Notes: a model not told the origin generated them from the letters alone. Numbered from the stretch's first letter, positions 51,254 through 60,349 are shown. The stretch is 64,000 bases of DNA from G965202915 sp965202915 (GCA_965202915.1 OZ241847.1:124001-188000), one strand, 5' to 3'. A program made the numbers and translations.

Positions 51254-53104
51254 TTACAGGCCCAGCCGTTGCCGGGTTTGATCGGTGGGTACGCCGTCCG
51301 CGCTCCAGCCGCGCACTTGATAGTATTCCGGCAACATTTTGTCAAGTTCATTGACCTTGCCCTGGGCCGGTCCGGTTTTGGCGGCCTCCTTGAGCAGACG
51401 CGGCGGCAGATTGTCATCCTTGCCGGTCAGCCCGGCGGCCAGATTGAAGTCACGCTCCATATTCCAGATCCGTTCGCCGGTTTCAAGCATTCTTTCCGCG
51501 GTCCATTCGCCTTCACAGGCGGTATTGATCTGCGGGGCAATATCCTCCAGCGTCCAGGCAAAGGTGGTGAACACGCACAGGCCGGTGGAATCGACCGCCG
51601 CGGTGTTGTCCTGACATGCCTTGACCAGTTCGGCCTTGCCGTCGGTGACCAGTGGATCGGTCTTCTCCGGGTTGCCCAATACCTCGGATGAAATCGTGTA
51701 GCCGCGCAGGTGGCAGGCGCCGCGATTGGAGGTGGCATAGGCGAGGCCCATGCCCTGTACGCCGCGTGGGTCATAGGCCGGGAATTCCTGGCCTTTTACC
51801 GTCATCGATAGTTCCGGATGGCCGTATTTTTCACACAGACGCTTGGACCCCAAACCCAGGTCCTTGCCAAAACCGGTGCCGGTTGAGACCCATTCCGCGG
51901 CCCTGGCCAGCGCCTCGGCGGAGCCGAAGCTGAAATCGATGCCGTCGGTCTCGCGGGTGGTGATCGCCCCGATTTCAAACAGTTCCATTGCCGCGGCCAC
52001 GGTCGCGCCAAAGGAAATTGGATCATAGCCGTCTTCATTGCACAGAAAGTTGGCGTAGGTCAATGCATCCATATCATCGACGCCGCAGTCGGAGCCCAGC
52101 GCCCAGGCGGCCTCGTATTCCAGGCCGCCGGAATTGCCCCAGTATTCGGGCTTATTTTCAACGGTGAAATGCTTGCGGTCTATGGTGGAGATCCGGCCAC
52201 AGGCAATCGTGCAACCAAAACAGGCGGCATTGGTGGTGAGATTGGGTTTGCCGTCACTTTTTCTGGGTTCCAGCATCGCCTCACCGGAGATATTGCCGGC
52301 GCCTTCAAATTGCACCTCGCGCATATTGCGGGTCGGCATCGCGCCGACTTCATTGATCACGTTCATCAATACCTGGGTGCCGAGCGCCGGCAGGCCCTCA
52401 CCGGTGACCGCGTGTTCGGCCAGCACCCGCTTGCCGGCATTGGCCGCTTTCATGAAGCCGGCCGGGTCGTTAATATTACCGACGCCGACCGTGCCTCTGA
52501 CCGCCACCGCCTTCAGGTTTTTGGAGGCCATTACCGTGCCGACGCCGGAACGGCCCGCGGCCCGATGCAGATCATTCACCACCGAGGCATACAGACAGCC
52601 GGCCTCGGCCGAGCGGCCGACACAGGCGATGCGGATCAATGGGTCCTGATGGTTTTTATGGATCAATTCATCGGTTTCCCAGACTGATTTGCCCCATAGA
52701 TCATCGGCCGGCAATAATTCGGCCCGGTCATTTTCCAGGTAGAGATAGACCGGGTTCGGCGCCTTGCCTTCAAAGATGATCATGTCCCAGCCGGCGCTCT
52801 TGATCTCGTTGCCGATGAAACCGCCGGAATTGGAACAGGCGATCGCGCCGGTTAACGGGCTCTTGGTGACCACCGAATAGCGGCCGCCGGTGGAGGCCAT
52901 GGTGCCGGTTAACGGACCGGTGGTCATGATCAGTTTGTTTTCCGAACCCAGGGGGTCGCATTTGGGGTCGATCTCCTCGACCAGGTATTTGGTCGCCAGG
53001 CCCCGCTGGCCGAGATAATCCATCGCCCATTCCATATTCAGCGGTTCGCGCTTGACGGCGCCGTTGGTTAAATTCACTCGCAATACATTTCTAGTCCAGG
53101 CCAT
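51254..53104 (-). CDS. Tungsten-containing aldehyde:ferredoxin oxidoreductase family catalytic subunit
   Basis: The 616-residue protein has the AOR domains. The N-terminal part has GQRGLATKYLVEEIDP, and TTGPLTGTMASTGGRYSVVTKSPLTGAI and GRSGVGTVMASKNLKAVAVRG bind the pterin. ACFGCTIACGR gives cluster cysteines and DPRGVQGMGLAYATSNRGACHLRGY is a second pterin motif. The fourth cluster cysteine is in DSTGLCVF. It oxidises aldehydes to acids, or runs in reverse, with a bis-tungstopterin. The start at 53104 has a strong GGAGGG. It follows the ferredoxin gene by four bases. Confidence 0.95.
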   Translation of the reverse strand: MAWTRNVLRVNLTNGAVKREPLNMEWAMDYLGQRGLATKYLVEEIDPKCDPLGSENKLIMTTGPLTGTMASTGGRYSVVTKSPLTGAIACSNSGGFIGNEIKSAGWDMIIFEGKAPNPVYLYLENDRAELLPADDLWGKSVWETDELIHKNHQDPLIRIACVGRSAEAGCLYASVVNDLHRAAGRSGVGTVMASKNLKAVAVRGTVGVGNINDPAGFMKAANAGKRVLAEHAVTGEGLPALGTQVLMNVINEVGAMPTRNMREVQFEGAGNISGEAMLEPRKSDGKPNLTTNAACFGCTIACGRISTIDRKHFTVENKPEYWGNSGGLEYEAAWALGSDCGVDDMDALTYANFLCNEDGYDPISFGATVAAAMELFEIGAITTRETDGIDFSFGSAEALARAAEWVSTGTGFGKDLGLGSKRLCEKYGHPELSMTVKGQEFPAYDPRGVQGMGLAYATSNRGACHLRGYTISSEVLGNPEKTDPLVTDGKAELVKACQDNTAAVDSTGLCVFTTFAWTLEDIAPQINTACEGEWTAERMLETGERIWNMERDFNLAAGLTGKDDNLPPRLLKEAAKTGPAQGKVNELDKMLPEYYQVRGWSADGVPTDQTRQRLGL

Positions 53105-53108
53105 TTGT

Positions 53109-53597
53109 TTATCCCTCCTGTATGCCCGCTTGGTCTTCGGGCAGATTCCGGGCTGCATGCGCGCGCATTCTATCCAGCCCGCCGTGATCGCTGTCGACAT
53201 AGGTGATCGCCTGAGTGGGGCAGGCCTTGGCGCATTCAGGGTCGCCGCCACAGAGGTCGCATTTATAAACCGTGCCGGTTTGCTGGCTGTAATTGACCGT
53301 GCCGAACGGGCAGGCAATGGTGCAGACCTTGCAACCGACGCAGATATCATCCAGCACGTCCTTGGCGCCGGTATTCGGGTTGACCACTATCGCCTCCACC
53401 GGACAGGCGTGCAGGCACCAGGCCTCGGTGCATTGGGTACAGGTATAGGGGACAAATCGCCCCTGTTCATGGAATGTAAATATCTTGATGCGCGATCGGG
53501 CGGTGTTAAACACACCCTCGGCTTGATAGGAACACGCCATCTCGCACTGTAAACATCCGGTGCATTTCTCCGGTTCAATTTGAAGCGAACGTAGCAT
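53109..53597 (-). CDS. Four-cluster ferredoxin subunit of AOR (AorA-like)
   Basis: The 162-residue polyferredoxin has four 4Fe-4S cysteine sets: CTGCLQCEMAC (about 13), CTQCTEAWCLHACP (about 53), CVGCKVCTIACP (about 86) and CDLCGGDPECAKACP (about 112). It resembles HycB and AorA electron-transfer subunits. It is the first gene of the five-gene operon and passes electrons between the W centre and the FAD subunit. It is divergent from the periplasmic gene at 53.8 kb. Confidence 0.93.
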   Translation of the reverse strand: MLRSLQIEPEKCTGCLQCEMACSYQAEGVFNTARSRIKIFTFHEQGRFVPYTCTQCTEAWCLHACPVEAIVVNPNTGAKDVLDDICVGCKVCTIACPFGTVNYSQQTGTVYKCDLCGGDPECAKACPTQAITYVDSDHGGLDRMRAHAARNLPEDQAGIQEG

Positions 53598-53663
53598 AGT
53601 CGGTCTCCTTTCCTATTTGTAAAGGTTATTTTTAGCCCAACATATTATTATGTTTGGTAACGG

Positions 53664-53692
53664 CGGGCAAAAAAGGAATTTTTTTATGCCCG
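53664..53692. repeat. Hairpin-forming inverted repeat in divergent AOR/PQQ-associated spacer
   Basis: CGGGCA (53664-53669) and TGCCCG (53687-53692) form a perfect 6-bp stem. It extends inward through an A-run pairing with a T-run across one bulge. It lies 66 bases before the AOR ferredoxin start and 66 bases before the plus-strand gene. It could be an operator or a terminator-like structure. Confidence 0.6.
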
Positions 53693-53758
53693 GCCCTGGT
53701 AAAACGGTTACAATAATAATACCAAGTTTAATACAAAACAACACGAAAATAATAGCTA

Positions 53759-54568
53759 ATGAACAAAATTCCCGTATTTTTATCGATATTATTATTCGGC
53801 ATATTATTGTGTCGGCACGGTTCCGCTGAATTAGAGCAGATAAAATTTGCCTATATCGGCACTGACGCCGACAGTGCGTTTGCCGGTGCGCAGCAGGGTT
53901 TGCTGGAGGCCAATCTGCAGGGGCGGTTTATCGGGCGCCAGTATATGCTGCAAGTGTTTGCGCCCGATCAGTGGCGGCAACCGGACTTATCAGAGTTTAT
54001 CGGGATATTGACGGCGGCGGGCAAGGACCCGCTGATTGCGATCGCCGAGGCCCACCCGGACACGCCGGTGTTTAACCTGGCGGCGCGGGACAATTCACTG
54101 AGGACCGATTGCCATAATAATTTGTTGCATATTATTCCCAGTCAGCGGATGCTGGATGACGCGGTGGCTCAATGGCAACAAAAACAACCGGGATCGTCGG
54201 CGCTGGCGCGGGCCTGGCATCCGGATTTCAAAAAATTTGCCGCGCGCGATTTAAACAAGCGGTTTTTACATAATCAGGGCATTCGGATGGATGATCGCGC
54301 CTGGTCCGGTTGGGCCGCGGTCAAGATGACCTCCGACGCCGCGGTCAGAGGCACCGGCACCCGGGCCGCCGATATGTTACGTTATTTGAAAACTGAACTG
54401 TCCTTTGATGGTCAGAAGGGCAGTATTATGAATTTTCGAGTCACCGGCCAACTCAGGCAGTTGGTGTTGCTCGTTGAAAACGATGACATAGTCGCCGAGG
54501 CGCCGGTCAGAGGTGTTGCCGGGTCGGCGGGACTGGATAGTCTTGGTTTACTGGATTGTGCAAAATAA
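53759..54568 (+). CDS. Periplasmic binding-type protein of PQQ-dependent alcohol oxidation systems
   Basis: The 269-residue protein has a signal peptide (IPVFLSILLFGILLCRHGSA) and a fold like ABC solute-binding proteins, with IKFAYIGTDADSAFAGAQQG, AIAEAHPDTPVFNLAARD, LHIIPSQRML and SGWAAVKMTSDAAVRGTGTRAADMLRYL. This matches the pattern of the PQQ-dependent ADH system ABC-substrate-binding family (TIGR03863 as I recall). No permease or ATPase genes follow, so transport is uncertain. It leads a two-gene operon 13 bases before the beta-propeller gene. Confidence 0.8.
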   Translation: MNKIPVFLSILLFGILLCRHGSAELEQIKFAYIGTDADSAFAGAQQGLLEANLQGRFIGRQYMLQVFAPDQWRQPDLSEFIGILTAAGKDPLIAIAEAHPDTPVFNLAARDNSLRTDCHNNLLHIIPSQRMLDDAVAQWQQKQPGSSALARAWHPDFKKFAARDLNKRFLHNQGIRMDDRAWSGWAAVKMTSDAAVRGTGTRAADMLRYLKTELSFDGQKGSIMNFRVTGQLRQLVLLVENDDIVAEAPVRGVAGSAGLDSLGLLDCAK

Positions 54569-54581
54569 GGAGTATTAAGCA

Positions 54582-55532
54582 ATGATATACCGTTTAGTTC
54601 CATTATTTATTTGCCTGTTGTCGCTACCGTTGCAGGCGGCGCCGACCGGCAGGATCTTTGTCACCAATGAAAAGGCCGACACTATTTCGGTGATCAACGG
54701 CGCCACCCTGGAGGTGGAAAAAGAGTTTGCCATTGGCAAGCGTCCGCGTGGGATCGGTATTTCCCCGGATGGTTCCGAGATCTACGTGGCGATCAGTGAG
54801 GAGAATGCGATAGTCGTGTTCGATCCGCTTAGCCTTGAGGTGTTGCGTAAATTTGAGGCCGGTTCCGATCCGGAAACGTTTGCCGTGCATCCCAATGGCA
54901 ATATTTATATTTCCAATGAAGATGATGCCAAGGCCAGCGTATTCGACCCCAAAACCGGCCAACAACTGGCTGAAATTCCGGTCGGACTGGAACCCGAGGG
55001 GGTGGCGATATCGGTGGACGGTTCCAAGGTGATTGTTACCAGCGAATCCACCAATATGCTGCATGTGATCAGTGTGCCGGAGCATGCGATTGTCGGCAAT
55101 ATTCTGGTGGGTGCCCGTCCCCGCGCGGCGACGTTCACTCGGGACGGTAAGATTGCCTACTCCACTTCCGAGATCAGCGGCGAAGTGAAAAAGATCGATA
55201 TGCAGACCTATGAAATCCTGGCGCAGGGCAAGCTACCGGACAGCAAGGCAAAACCCAAGGATATAGTGCTGAGTAAGGATGAAACCACTCTGTACGTCGC
55301 CGGCGGGCGTTCCAACCAGGTGTTGGTGCTGGACGCCAATTCCATGGACGTGATCACCGGTATCCCGGTCGGCAAGCGCGTCTGGGGATTGGCGATGACC
55401 CGCGACGGTAGCAGGATATTCAGTACCGACGGGGTGAGTGGCACGGTATCGGTGATCGATACCGCCGGCAATAAAAATATCAAGACGATTAAGGTTGGGG
55501 CGTTTCCGTGGGGCGTGGCTATTCACGAATAG
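54582..55532 (+). CDS. YVTN-type beta-propeller protein associated with PQQ-dependent catabolism
   Basis: The 316-residue periplasmic protein has a signal peptide (VPLFICLLSLPLQAAP) and about seven repeats of the YVTN type, such as RIFVTNEKADTISVINGATL, IYVAISEENAIVVFDP, IYISNEDDAKASVFDP, LYVAGGRSNQVLVLDAN and IFSTDGVSGTVSVIDT. This is the pattern of TIGR03866-type beta-propellers next to PQQ alcohol dehydrogenase genes. The blade repeats look complete. The function is unknown, possibly as scaffold or substrate partner. Confidence 0.85.
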   Translation: MIYRLVPLFICLLSLPLQAAPTGRIFVTNEKADTISVINGATLEVEKEFAIGKRPRGIGISPDGSEIYVAISEENAIVVFDPLSLEVLRKFEAGSDPETFAVHPNGNIYISNEDDAKASVFDPKTGQQLAEIPVGLEPEGVAISVDGSKVIVTSESTNMLHVISVPEHAIVGNILVGARPRAATFTRDGKIAYSTSEISGEVKKIDMQTYEILAQGKLPDSKAKPKDIVLSKDETTLYVAGGRSNQVLVLDANSMDVITGIPVGKRVWGLAMTRDGSRIFSTDGVSGTVSVIDTAGNKNIKTIKVGAFPWGVAIHE

Positions 55533-55633
55533 TGCCCCGGTGTCGATGACGCCGAGCCAAGCCCTGCGTCAATTTGGCGGTAACTGGCGCATTTGCACCG
55601 GGCCGGCTGAACATTGGTAGTCCGCGGCCTGCG

Positions 55634-56890
55634 CTATTGAACACTTTCCAGGGCGTGAATCAATTCTTTTGCGCTTTGGTAACGATCATCGGGCGACTTG
55701 GCCAGGGTCCTATTAATGATATCCTGATATTGAATCAGATTATCCGGCAACCTGGGGATATCGGCATAGATATGTTGATAGATTAATGTAGCCGCGGTGC
55801 TGGCAGTGTACGGTTTGTCGCCGGTTAATAGCTCATACACTAATACCCCGGCGCTGTATATATCCGAACGCGCGTCCACCGGGTGGCCCTGGCCCTGTTC
55901 CGGACTCATATAATTAGGCGTGCCCAGAATCTTTCCCAGGGTGGTAACATCGTCCAGATTATCCAGGTCCTTGGATATGCCAAAATCCGCGAGCGCAAGG
56001 CTACCGTCTCCTCTGAACATGATATTTGCCGGTTTTAAATCACGGTGGACTATGCCTATGGAGTGCACGTGATCGAGTCCATTGGCGATATAGGTGGCAT
56101 AAATAATTGCAATTTCATGATTCAATCCCATTTGCAAACGTCGCTTGAGATCGCCACGGGAAAAAAATTCCATCGCAATAAAGCCGTATTTGGTGGTGAT
56201 GCCGTGTTCATATATTTTTACAGTAAAAGGGGAATCCAGTTTGGCAAGGAGCTCGGCTTCTTGAATGAAACGCCGAGTCAATTCCCGTTTTTTTATCTGT
56301 CTCAGGTCGAGCACCTTGAGTGCGACGGTGGATCCATCTTCAACGGATTCCGCCAAATACACCTTGGACATAGCCCCTTCACCTATTATCCTGACAAATC
56401 TGTAACCTATATCGGCGCCGTCATCCGTGGTACCGTGCCTTGTTTCGGCCTGGATATCCTGGATTATTCGAGTTGCGCTGTTCAACTCCCGGTTTTGAAT
56501 GGTGGTGGATTGGCGTGAAAATTCAACCGCCTCATCGATCATTGCAGCGATTTTTTTGGGTGAGATATCGACTTTATTGATGTAGTCCGCCGCCCCCAGT
56601 TTGATCGATTTTACCGCGATGTATTCATCACCTTCCGCGGTTAATATAATCGTCGGAGGGAAGCCGGGCTTGTCTTTAAACGCCTTGAGCCATTCCAGCC
56701 CGTCTTCATTCGGCCCCAATTTGTAATCCAGAAATAACACGTCATATTCCAACCAATTGTAGTTATCAGCGGGTCTGCCCAGCCGATCAAAATCGTATTC
56801 GATGATCTCGCCATCCTTCAATCCTTTATTGATATGAAGCCGGAGCAAAGCCCGAAAATCGGCGGAATCGTCAATAATAAGTATTTTCAT
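55634..56890 (-). CDS. Receiver domain fused to Ser/Thr protein kinase
   Basis: The 418-residue protein joins a CheY-like receiver (1-125) to a Hanks-type kinase (about 160-415). The receiver has IIDDSADFRALL acidic pocket, the LFLDYKLG phospho-acceptor Asp near 56, ILTAEG and the conserved Lys in INKVD. The kinase has the loop GEGAMSKVYLAE, catalytic Lys in VALKVL, HRDLKPANIM, DFGIS and a PNYMSPEQ activation-segment motif. All catalytic residues are intact. No transmembrane region is present, so it is cytoplasmic. It links two-component phosphorelay input to Ser/Thr phosphorylation. No histidine kinase is adjacent. Confidence 0.93.
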   Translation of the reverse strand: MKILIIDDSADFRALLRLHINKGLKDGEIIEYDFDRLGRPADNYNWLEYDVLFLDYKLGPNEDGLEWLKAFKDKPGFPPTIILTAEGDEYIAVKSIKLGAADYINKVDISPKKIAAMIDEAVEFSRQSTTIQNRELNSATRIIQDIQAETRHGTTDDGADIGYRFVRIIGEGAMSKVYLAESVEDGSTVALKVLDLRQIKKRELTRRFIQEAELLAKLDSPFTVKIYEHGITTKYGFIAMEFFSRGDLKRRLQMGLNHEIAIIYATYIANGLDHVHSIGIVHRDLKPANIMFRGDGSLALADFGISKDLDNLDDVTTLGKILGTPNYMSPEQGQGHPVDARSDIYSAGVLVYELLTGDKPYTASTAATLIYQHIYADIPRLPDNLIQYQDIINRTLAKSPDDRYQSAKELIHALESVQ

Positions 56891-56957
56891 TTAAGGCATA
56901 AACGCCGGGCGGCGGAGTCGGTGTTGATCTTGTTTGTCGACGTGATCGTAGCGCTGT

Positions 56958-57680
56958 TCATAGTTGACTTTCCGGGTGGGGATGCAGGCCGCATTCTTTC
57001 CTGGTCTCTTCTTCCCACCACCATCGTCCCTCCCGCTCATGCTGATTGGGCAGTACCGGACGGGTGCAGGGTTCGCAGCCGATACTCTTATATCCCTGGC
57101 TATGCAGGCGATTATAGGGCACCTCATTTTCCCGTATATATTGCCAGACCTGTTCCGAAGTCCAATTGGACAAAGGGTTGAATTTGATCAAGGGTTTATC
57201 GGCGGCTGAGAATGTGGCGTCGCGTTCTATGACGGGTACATTTATGCGGGTGGCCGGACTTTGATCTTTGCGTTGACCGGCGATCCAGGCATTCACCGTA
57301 GCCAGTTTGCGACGCAATGGCGCCACCTTTCTGATCCCGCAACATTGCCGGTGGCCTTCACGATAAAAACTGTAAAGTCCTTTTTGCCCGACCATTTGCC
57401 GCACCGCGTCGGTATCCGGAAACAGCACGTCGATAGTAACCTTGTAGTGTTCCCTGACGTCTTCAATAAAACGATAGGTTTCGGCGTGCAGGCGGCCCGT
57501 ATCCAGTGAAAAGATATCGATATCGGGCTTGATTTTAACCGCCATATCGATCAACACCACGTCTTCGGAGCCGCTGAATGAGAGGGTGATCTGCTCAAAC
57601 TCTTCCACCGCAAGTTTGATCAGCTCAGATGGGTGGTTGCGGTCGTGATCCCGGGCCAACTGCTCAATGTCCATATTCAT
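56958..57680 (-). CDS. cysH: Adenylyl-sulfate (APS-type) reductase CysH
   Basis: CysH reduces activated sulfate to sulfite. The 240-residue protein has the PP-loop-like LSFSGSEDVVLIDMA, FSLDTGRLHAETY, the cysteine pair CCGIRKVAPL, LIKFNPLSNW, the second cysteine pair CEPCTRPV and the C-terminal ECGLH catalytic Cys. The two Cys pairs indicate a 4Fe-4S cluster and hence the APS-reducing type rather than PAPS. It starts ATGAATATG. cysI, cysJ and ATP sulfurylase genes are not seen here. Confidence 0.94.
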   Translation of the reverse strand: MNMDIEQLARDHDRNHPSELIKLAVEEFEQITLSFSGSEDVVLIDMAVKIKPDIDIFSLDTGRLHAETYRFIEDVREHYKVTIDVLFPDTDAVRQMVGQKGLYSFYREGHRQCCGIRKVAPLRRKLATVNAWIAGQRKDQSPATRINVPVIERDATFSAADKPLIKFNPLSNWTSEQVWQYIRENEVPYNRLHSQGYKSIGCEPCTRPVLPNQHEREGRWWWEEETRKECGLHPHPESQL

Positions 57681-57874
57681 GTGCTATGCTAATGGTAATA
57701 ACGTGCCAAACAGGTTAAGGGAAATTGGACGTGTTATTAAAATGTGCTTGTCTCTAAGGTTACAGTCCGGTTATTGACTTTAGGCAAATAAAGGAATAAT
57801 TATCTTTCCATATAGAGTAAAGTATAAGCGATGTGTTGCATCGATGCAATGTGATTAGCCAAACGGAGCAAATT

Positions 57875-58183
57875 ATGACAGATGAAGGCACAGAAGTAAA
57901 AACCATGTGGTCCGAGAGTTTGTTGGAAGGTCTCTACGATGCGCTCAAAAAGCAAAAGGGAGACAAAGTATTGATTGGTATCATCAGGGAACTGAAAGCC
58001 AAAGGTTATGAAAGCCGTTATCTTATCGATAAGGTGAGCAAAAAAGTCGGCCCCAAAGCGGGGGATCGTATGCGGGAATTATTGTCGCGGGGCGCCAAAA
58101 AAGCGGCGAGTCGGCGAAAACGCAGCAATCAGCCCGCACAACAAGGCCTGCTCGCCAGGATAATGGCGATGTTTAAGCGCTAA
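57875..58183 (+). CDS. Small basic unknown protein
   Basis: The 102-residue protein has an acidic N-terminus (MTDEGTEVKTMWSESLLEGLYDAL), a helical middle (LIGIIRELKAKGYESRYLIDKVSKKVG) and a very basic C-terminus (KKAASRRKRSNQPAQQG, then a hydrophobic-basic end). I do not recognise a family. The ATG at 57875 has GGAG 7 bases upstream. It overlaps the FHA gene tail to tail by four bases. The composition suggests nucleic-acid or membrane-surface binding, by inference only. Confidence 0.7.
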   Translation: MTDEGTEVKTMWSESLLEGLYDALKKQKGDKVLIGIIRELKAKGYESRYLIDKVSKKVGPKAGDRMRELLSRGAKKAASRRKRSNQPAQQGLLARIMAMFKR

Positions 58184-59028
58184 CCGCCATGGGCCGGCAG
58201 GTATTTGGCGGCAATATATGAGCCGTGTGAGGATAAATCGGTCAGCTTAATGCGATTATCCGCGTCAATATCGATAATAAGATGCAGGCGTGACACGTCT
58301 ATCAGGGTATGATCTATGATCACATTGCTGTCTCGATCCCGTCCGATAATATTTTTACCCGGCCTGAGTCGATGCTTGCCGCCGGCCGGATCGGTAAATG
58401 TAATCGCGTGACCACCTCTCAGTTTGCATTTGTGTGCGGATAAAAACAGTCTGATCGCCTGGTTTCGGTTTATCGCAAGTGGTACGGTTTCGCCCTTGGG
58501 CATGCGTTCCATTTGATTGTCATCATCTGTTTCGAAATCGGACAGGGACACGTCGTCGTCATCCAGATCGGCGGTATTGTTTTGGTGTTTTCTCTTTTCC
58601 GAATAAAGACACTTTATCATTGCCTGCATAGAAGCAAGGTATTGCGTATATTTAACCAGGGCAATACGCCTAAACCGGTCATCCGCCTGATCACTGTTGC
58701 GTAAAGCGGCAATAATGGTCCGCCATTTGTGGTCACGGGAAAATGCCAGTGTGTCCAGTTCATCAATGGCACGCTTGATACTGCCGGTTTGTTCCATGGT
58801 TTGGTAAAGTATTTTGGCGAAGCGGGTTTCAATGTTCTTGATCGTTCTTGCCTTTTGCTTTAATTCAGTGGTGGATAATTGGGCCATTTCGATGATTCTT
58901 TTTGCCGGAATCGTGGTTCTGCCCGCAAGGCAGAATTCAAGATCCTCCGGGGAGTAGAAAGTCAGGTACTTGCTCCCGATGGCAATTTCGACGGGCCGGA
59001 TGGCAGTATTGTGTAACGAGGTTATCAA
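58180..59028 (-). CDS. FHA-domain protein with unknown N-terminal region
   Basis: The 282-residue protein has an N-terminal helical part (about 1-145) of no recognised family, with RIIEMAQLSTTELKQKARTI and ASMQAMIKCLYSEKRK. An acidic linker follows (DLDDDDVSLSDFETDDDNQM). A C-terminal FHA domain (about 215-280) has GRDRDSNVIIDHTLIDVSRLH and LTDLSSHGSYI. The conserved Gly-Arg, SRLH and the closing Ser-x-x-Gly-Ser pattern fit phosphothreonine binding. Start is TTG at 59028 (no ATG in that region). It is a candidate substrate or partner of the nearby Ser/Thr kinases. Confidence 0.85.
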   Translation of the reverse strand: MITSLHNTAIRPVEIAIGSKYLTFYSPEDLEFCLAGRTTIPAKRIIEMAQLSTTELKQKARTIKNIETRFAKILYQTMEQTGSIKRAIDELDTLAFSRDHKWRTIIAALRNSDQADDRFRRIALVKYTQYLASMQAMIKCLYSEKRKHQNNTADLDDDDVSLSDFETDDDNQMERMPKGETVPLAINRNQAIRLFLSAHKCKLRGGHAITFTDPAGGKHRLRPGKNIIGRDRDSNVIIDHTLIDVSRLHLIIDIDADNRIKLTDLSSHGSYIAAKYLPAHGG

Positions 59029-59278
59029 AATTAATCCAGTATTGATATTGCAGATAATGCAATTTTATACATTGTTCACTTGTATAGAGTATAGGATAAG
59101 CGGGAAAAAAAACACAAAAAAATGGAATAAGTATAGTTAATATGCCACCACGCTTGATAGTTACCAGCCTGATGAAGGCGATTATATATGGTGATCTGCA
59201 AATGATCGTTTGCCAAGATATATGGGTATTGTGCATGCCGATCGATAGATCGGTTACGCACGGCACTGCCTGTGCAGT

Positions 59279-60349
59279 TCAACGCGTTCGAGTGCTTTGA
59301 ATGGTTAAATTTTTGACCAGGCTTAACTGCCATATTCTTTCAGCCCTTGAACCCAAAAACCAAAAGCTCAAAGCCAGTATCGCAAACAATACGGCTTTAT
59401 GAGTGCCGTCCCAAAAATGTTCGAAGAATCTTGTATAGAGGTTAATAAAGATAAAAGTTAAACCAAATCCTCTGGTCATCCCATCATCATATTTTACTCC
59501 ATGTAAAATGCTTATAATTGAGGCAACCCCAAACAGTATGGACCAATGAAATAATTCAATTTGTTTTACCTTTTCCCAGGCGTTAAGATCGCCATAATTT
59601 CCAAAAATGGACATTATCCAAAGAGAAATAAACAGGTAAAGCAAGCCTATCACTCTTGTCGGCCTTAAAAATTCCTCTCTACTCTGCCATTGATTAAACA
59701 AATATGAGCCAATCAAAATAACAACGAGACCAAACAGCATAAACCTTAATGGATAATTCATGCCAAGATAATACGCCCCCCAACCCGAAGCATAGCCGGT
59801 TTCCGCTCCAAACCAGCTACCCAGGGATAGCAGAGAGAATACCCAGATAAGTTTAGACGGAACCCAAAGACCTAATAAACCGTAAATAATTGCAGCGAGT
59901 AGTAATAAGAGAGAGAAATGACCTGAGCCGGTGTCCACCGCCTTACCCAAAAACGCAATAGCCACCGCGGTCGCTGCCACACCCAATAACAATATTGCCT
60001 CATTGCTATAAATTTTCGCGGGAAATCTGTCTTTTCTTCTTATCCCAAGGAAATACAGGGAACTGGAAAGTATGGCGAAAATAATACACTTTACCGCGTC
60101 AGGGGCGTTAAATAATTTCTTGAATAATTCAAGGAACCATTTATCCATAAGCACAGATGCTATGGAAATAACAATACAGGCAATGGCCAGCCAGAAAGAA
60201 TATTTTGCAACACGTTTCCAATCAAATTCAATCACTTCATAGGATTTTTCAAGTTTTTGCGATTCCTGTTCAGTAATCACCCCGGTTTCACGCCAAATCT
60301 GAATGGTTTCCCCAAGCACTTTTCCTTGCTTTTTAGACACTTTTATCAT
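59279..60349 (-). CDS. DUF2157 integral membrane protein
   Basis: The 356-residue protein has an N-terminal helical segment (QIWRETGVITEQESQKLEKSY) typical of DUF2157, then about nine hydrophobic helices, among them FWLAIACIVISIASVL and ILLLGVAATAVAIAFLG. The function is unknown. The codon usage is AT-rich relative to the neighbours, suggesting transfer. The start at ATG 60349 is preferred over a TTG at 60370; no clear ribosome binding site precedes either. A 250-base AT-rich spacer separates it from the FHA gene. Confidence 0.85.
   Translation of the reverse strand: MIKVSKKQGKVLGETIQIWRETGVITEQESQKLEKSYEVIEFDWKRVAKYSFWLAIACIVISIASVLMDKWFLELFKKLFNAPDAVKCIIFAILSSSLYFLGIRRKDRFPAKIYSNEAILLLGVAATAVAIAFLGKAVDTGSGHFSLLLLLAAIIYGLLGLWVPSKLIWVFSLLSLGSWFGAETGYASGWGAYYLGMNYPLRFMLFGLVVILIGSYLFNQWQSREEFLRPTRVIGLLYLFISLWIMSIFGNYGDLNAWEKVKQIELFHWSILFGVASIISILHGVKYDDGMTRGFGLTFIFINLYTRFFEHFWDGTHKAVLFAILALSFWFLGSRAERIWQLSLVKNLTIQSTRTR

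Noticed and set aside
51250..51417. Longer N-terminus of the AOR FAD subunit starting at 51417
   Set aside because: The first 56 residues lie inside the AOR gene in another frame and lack family features; the FAD-binding start is at 51249.
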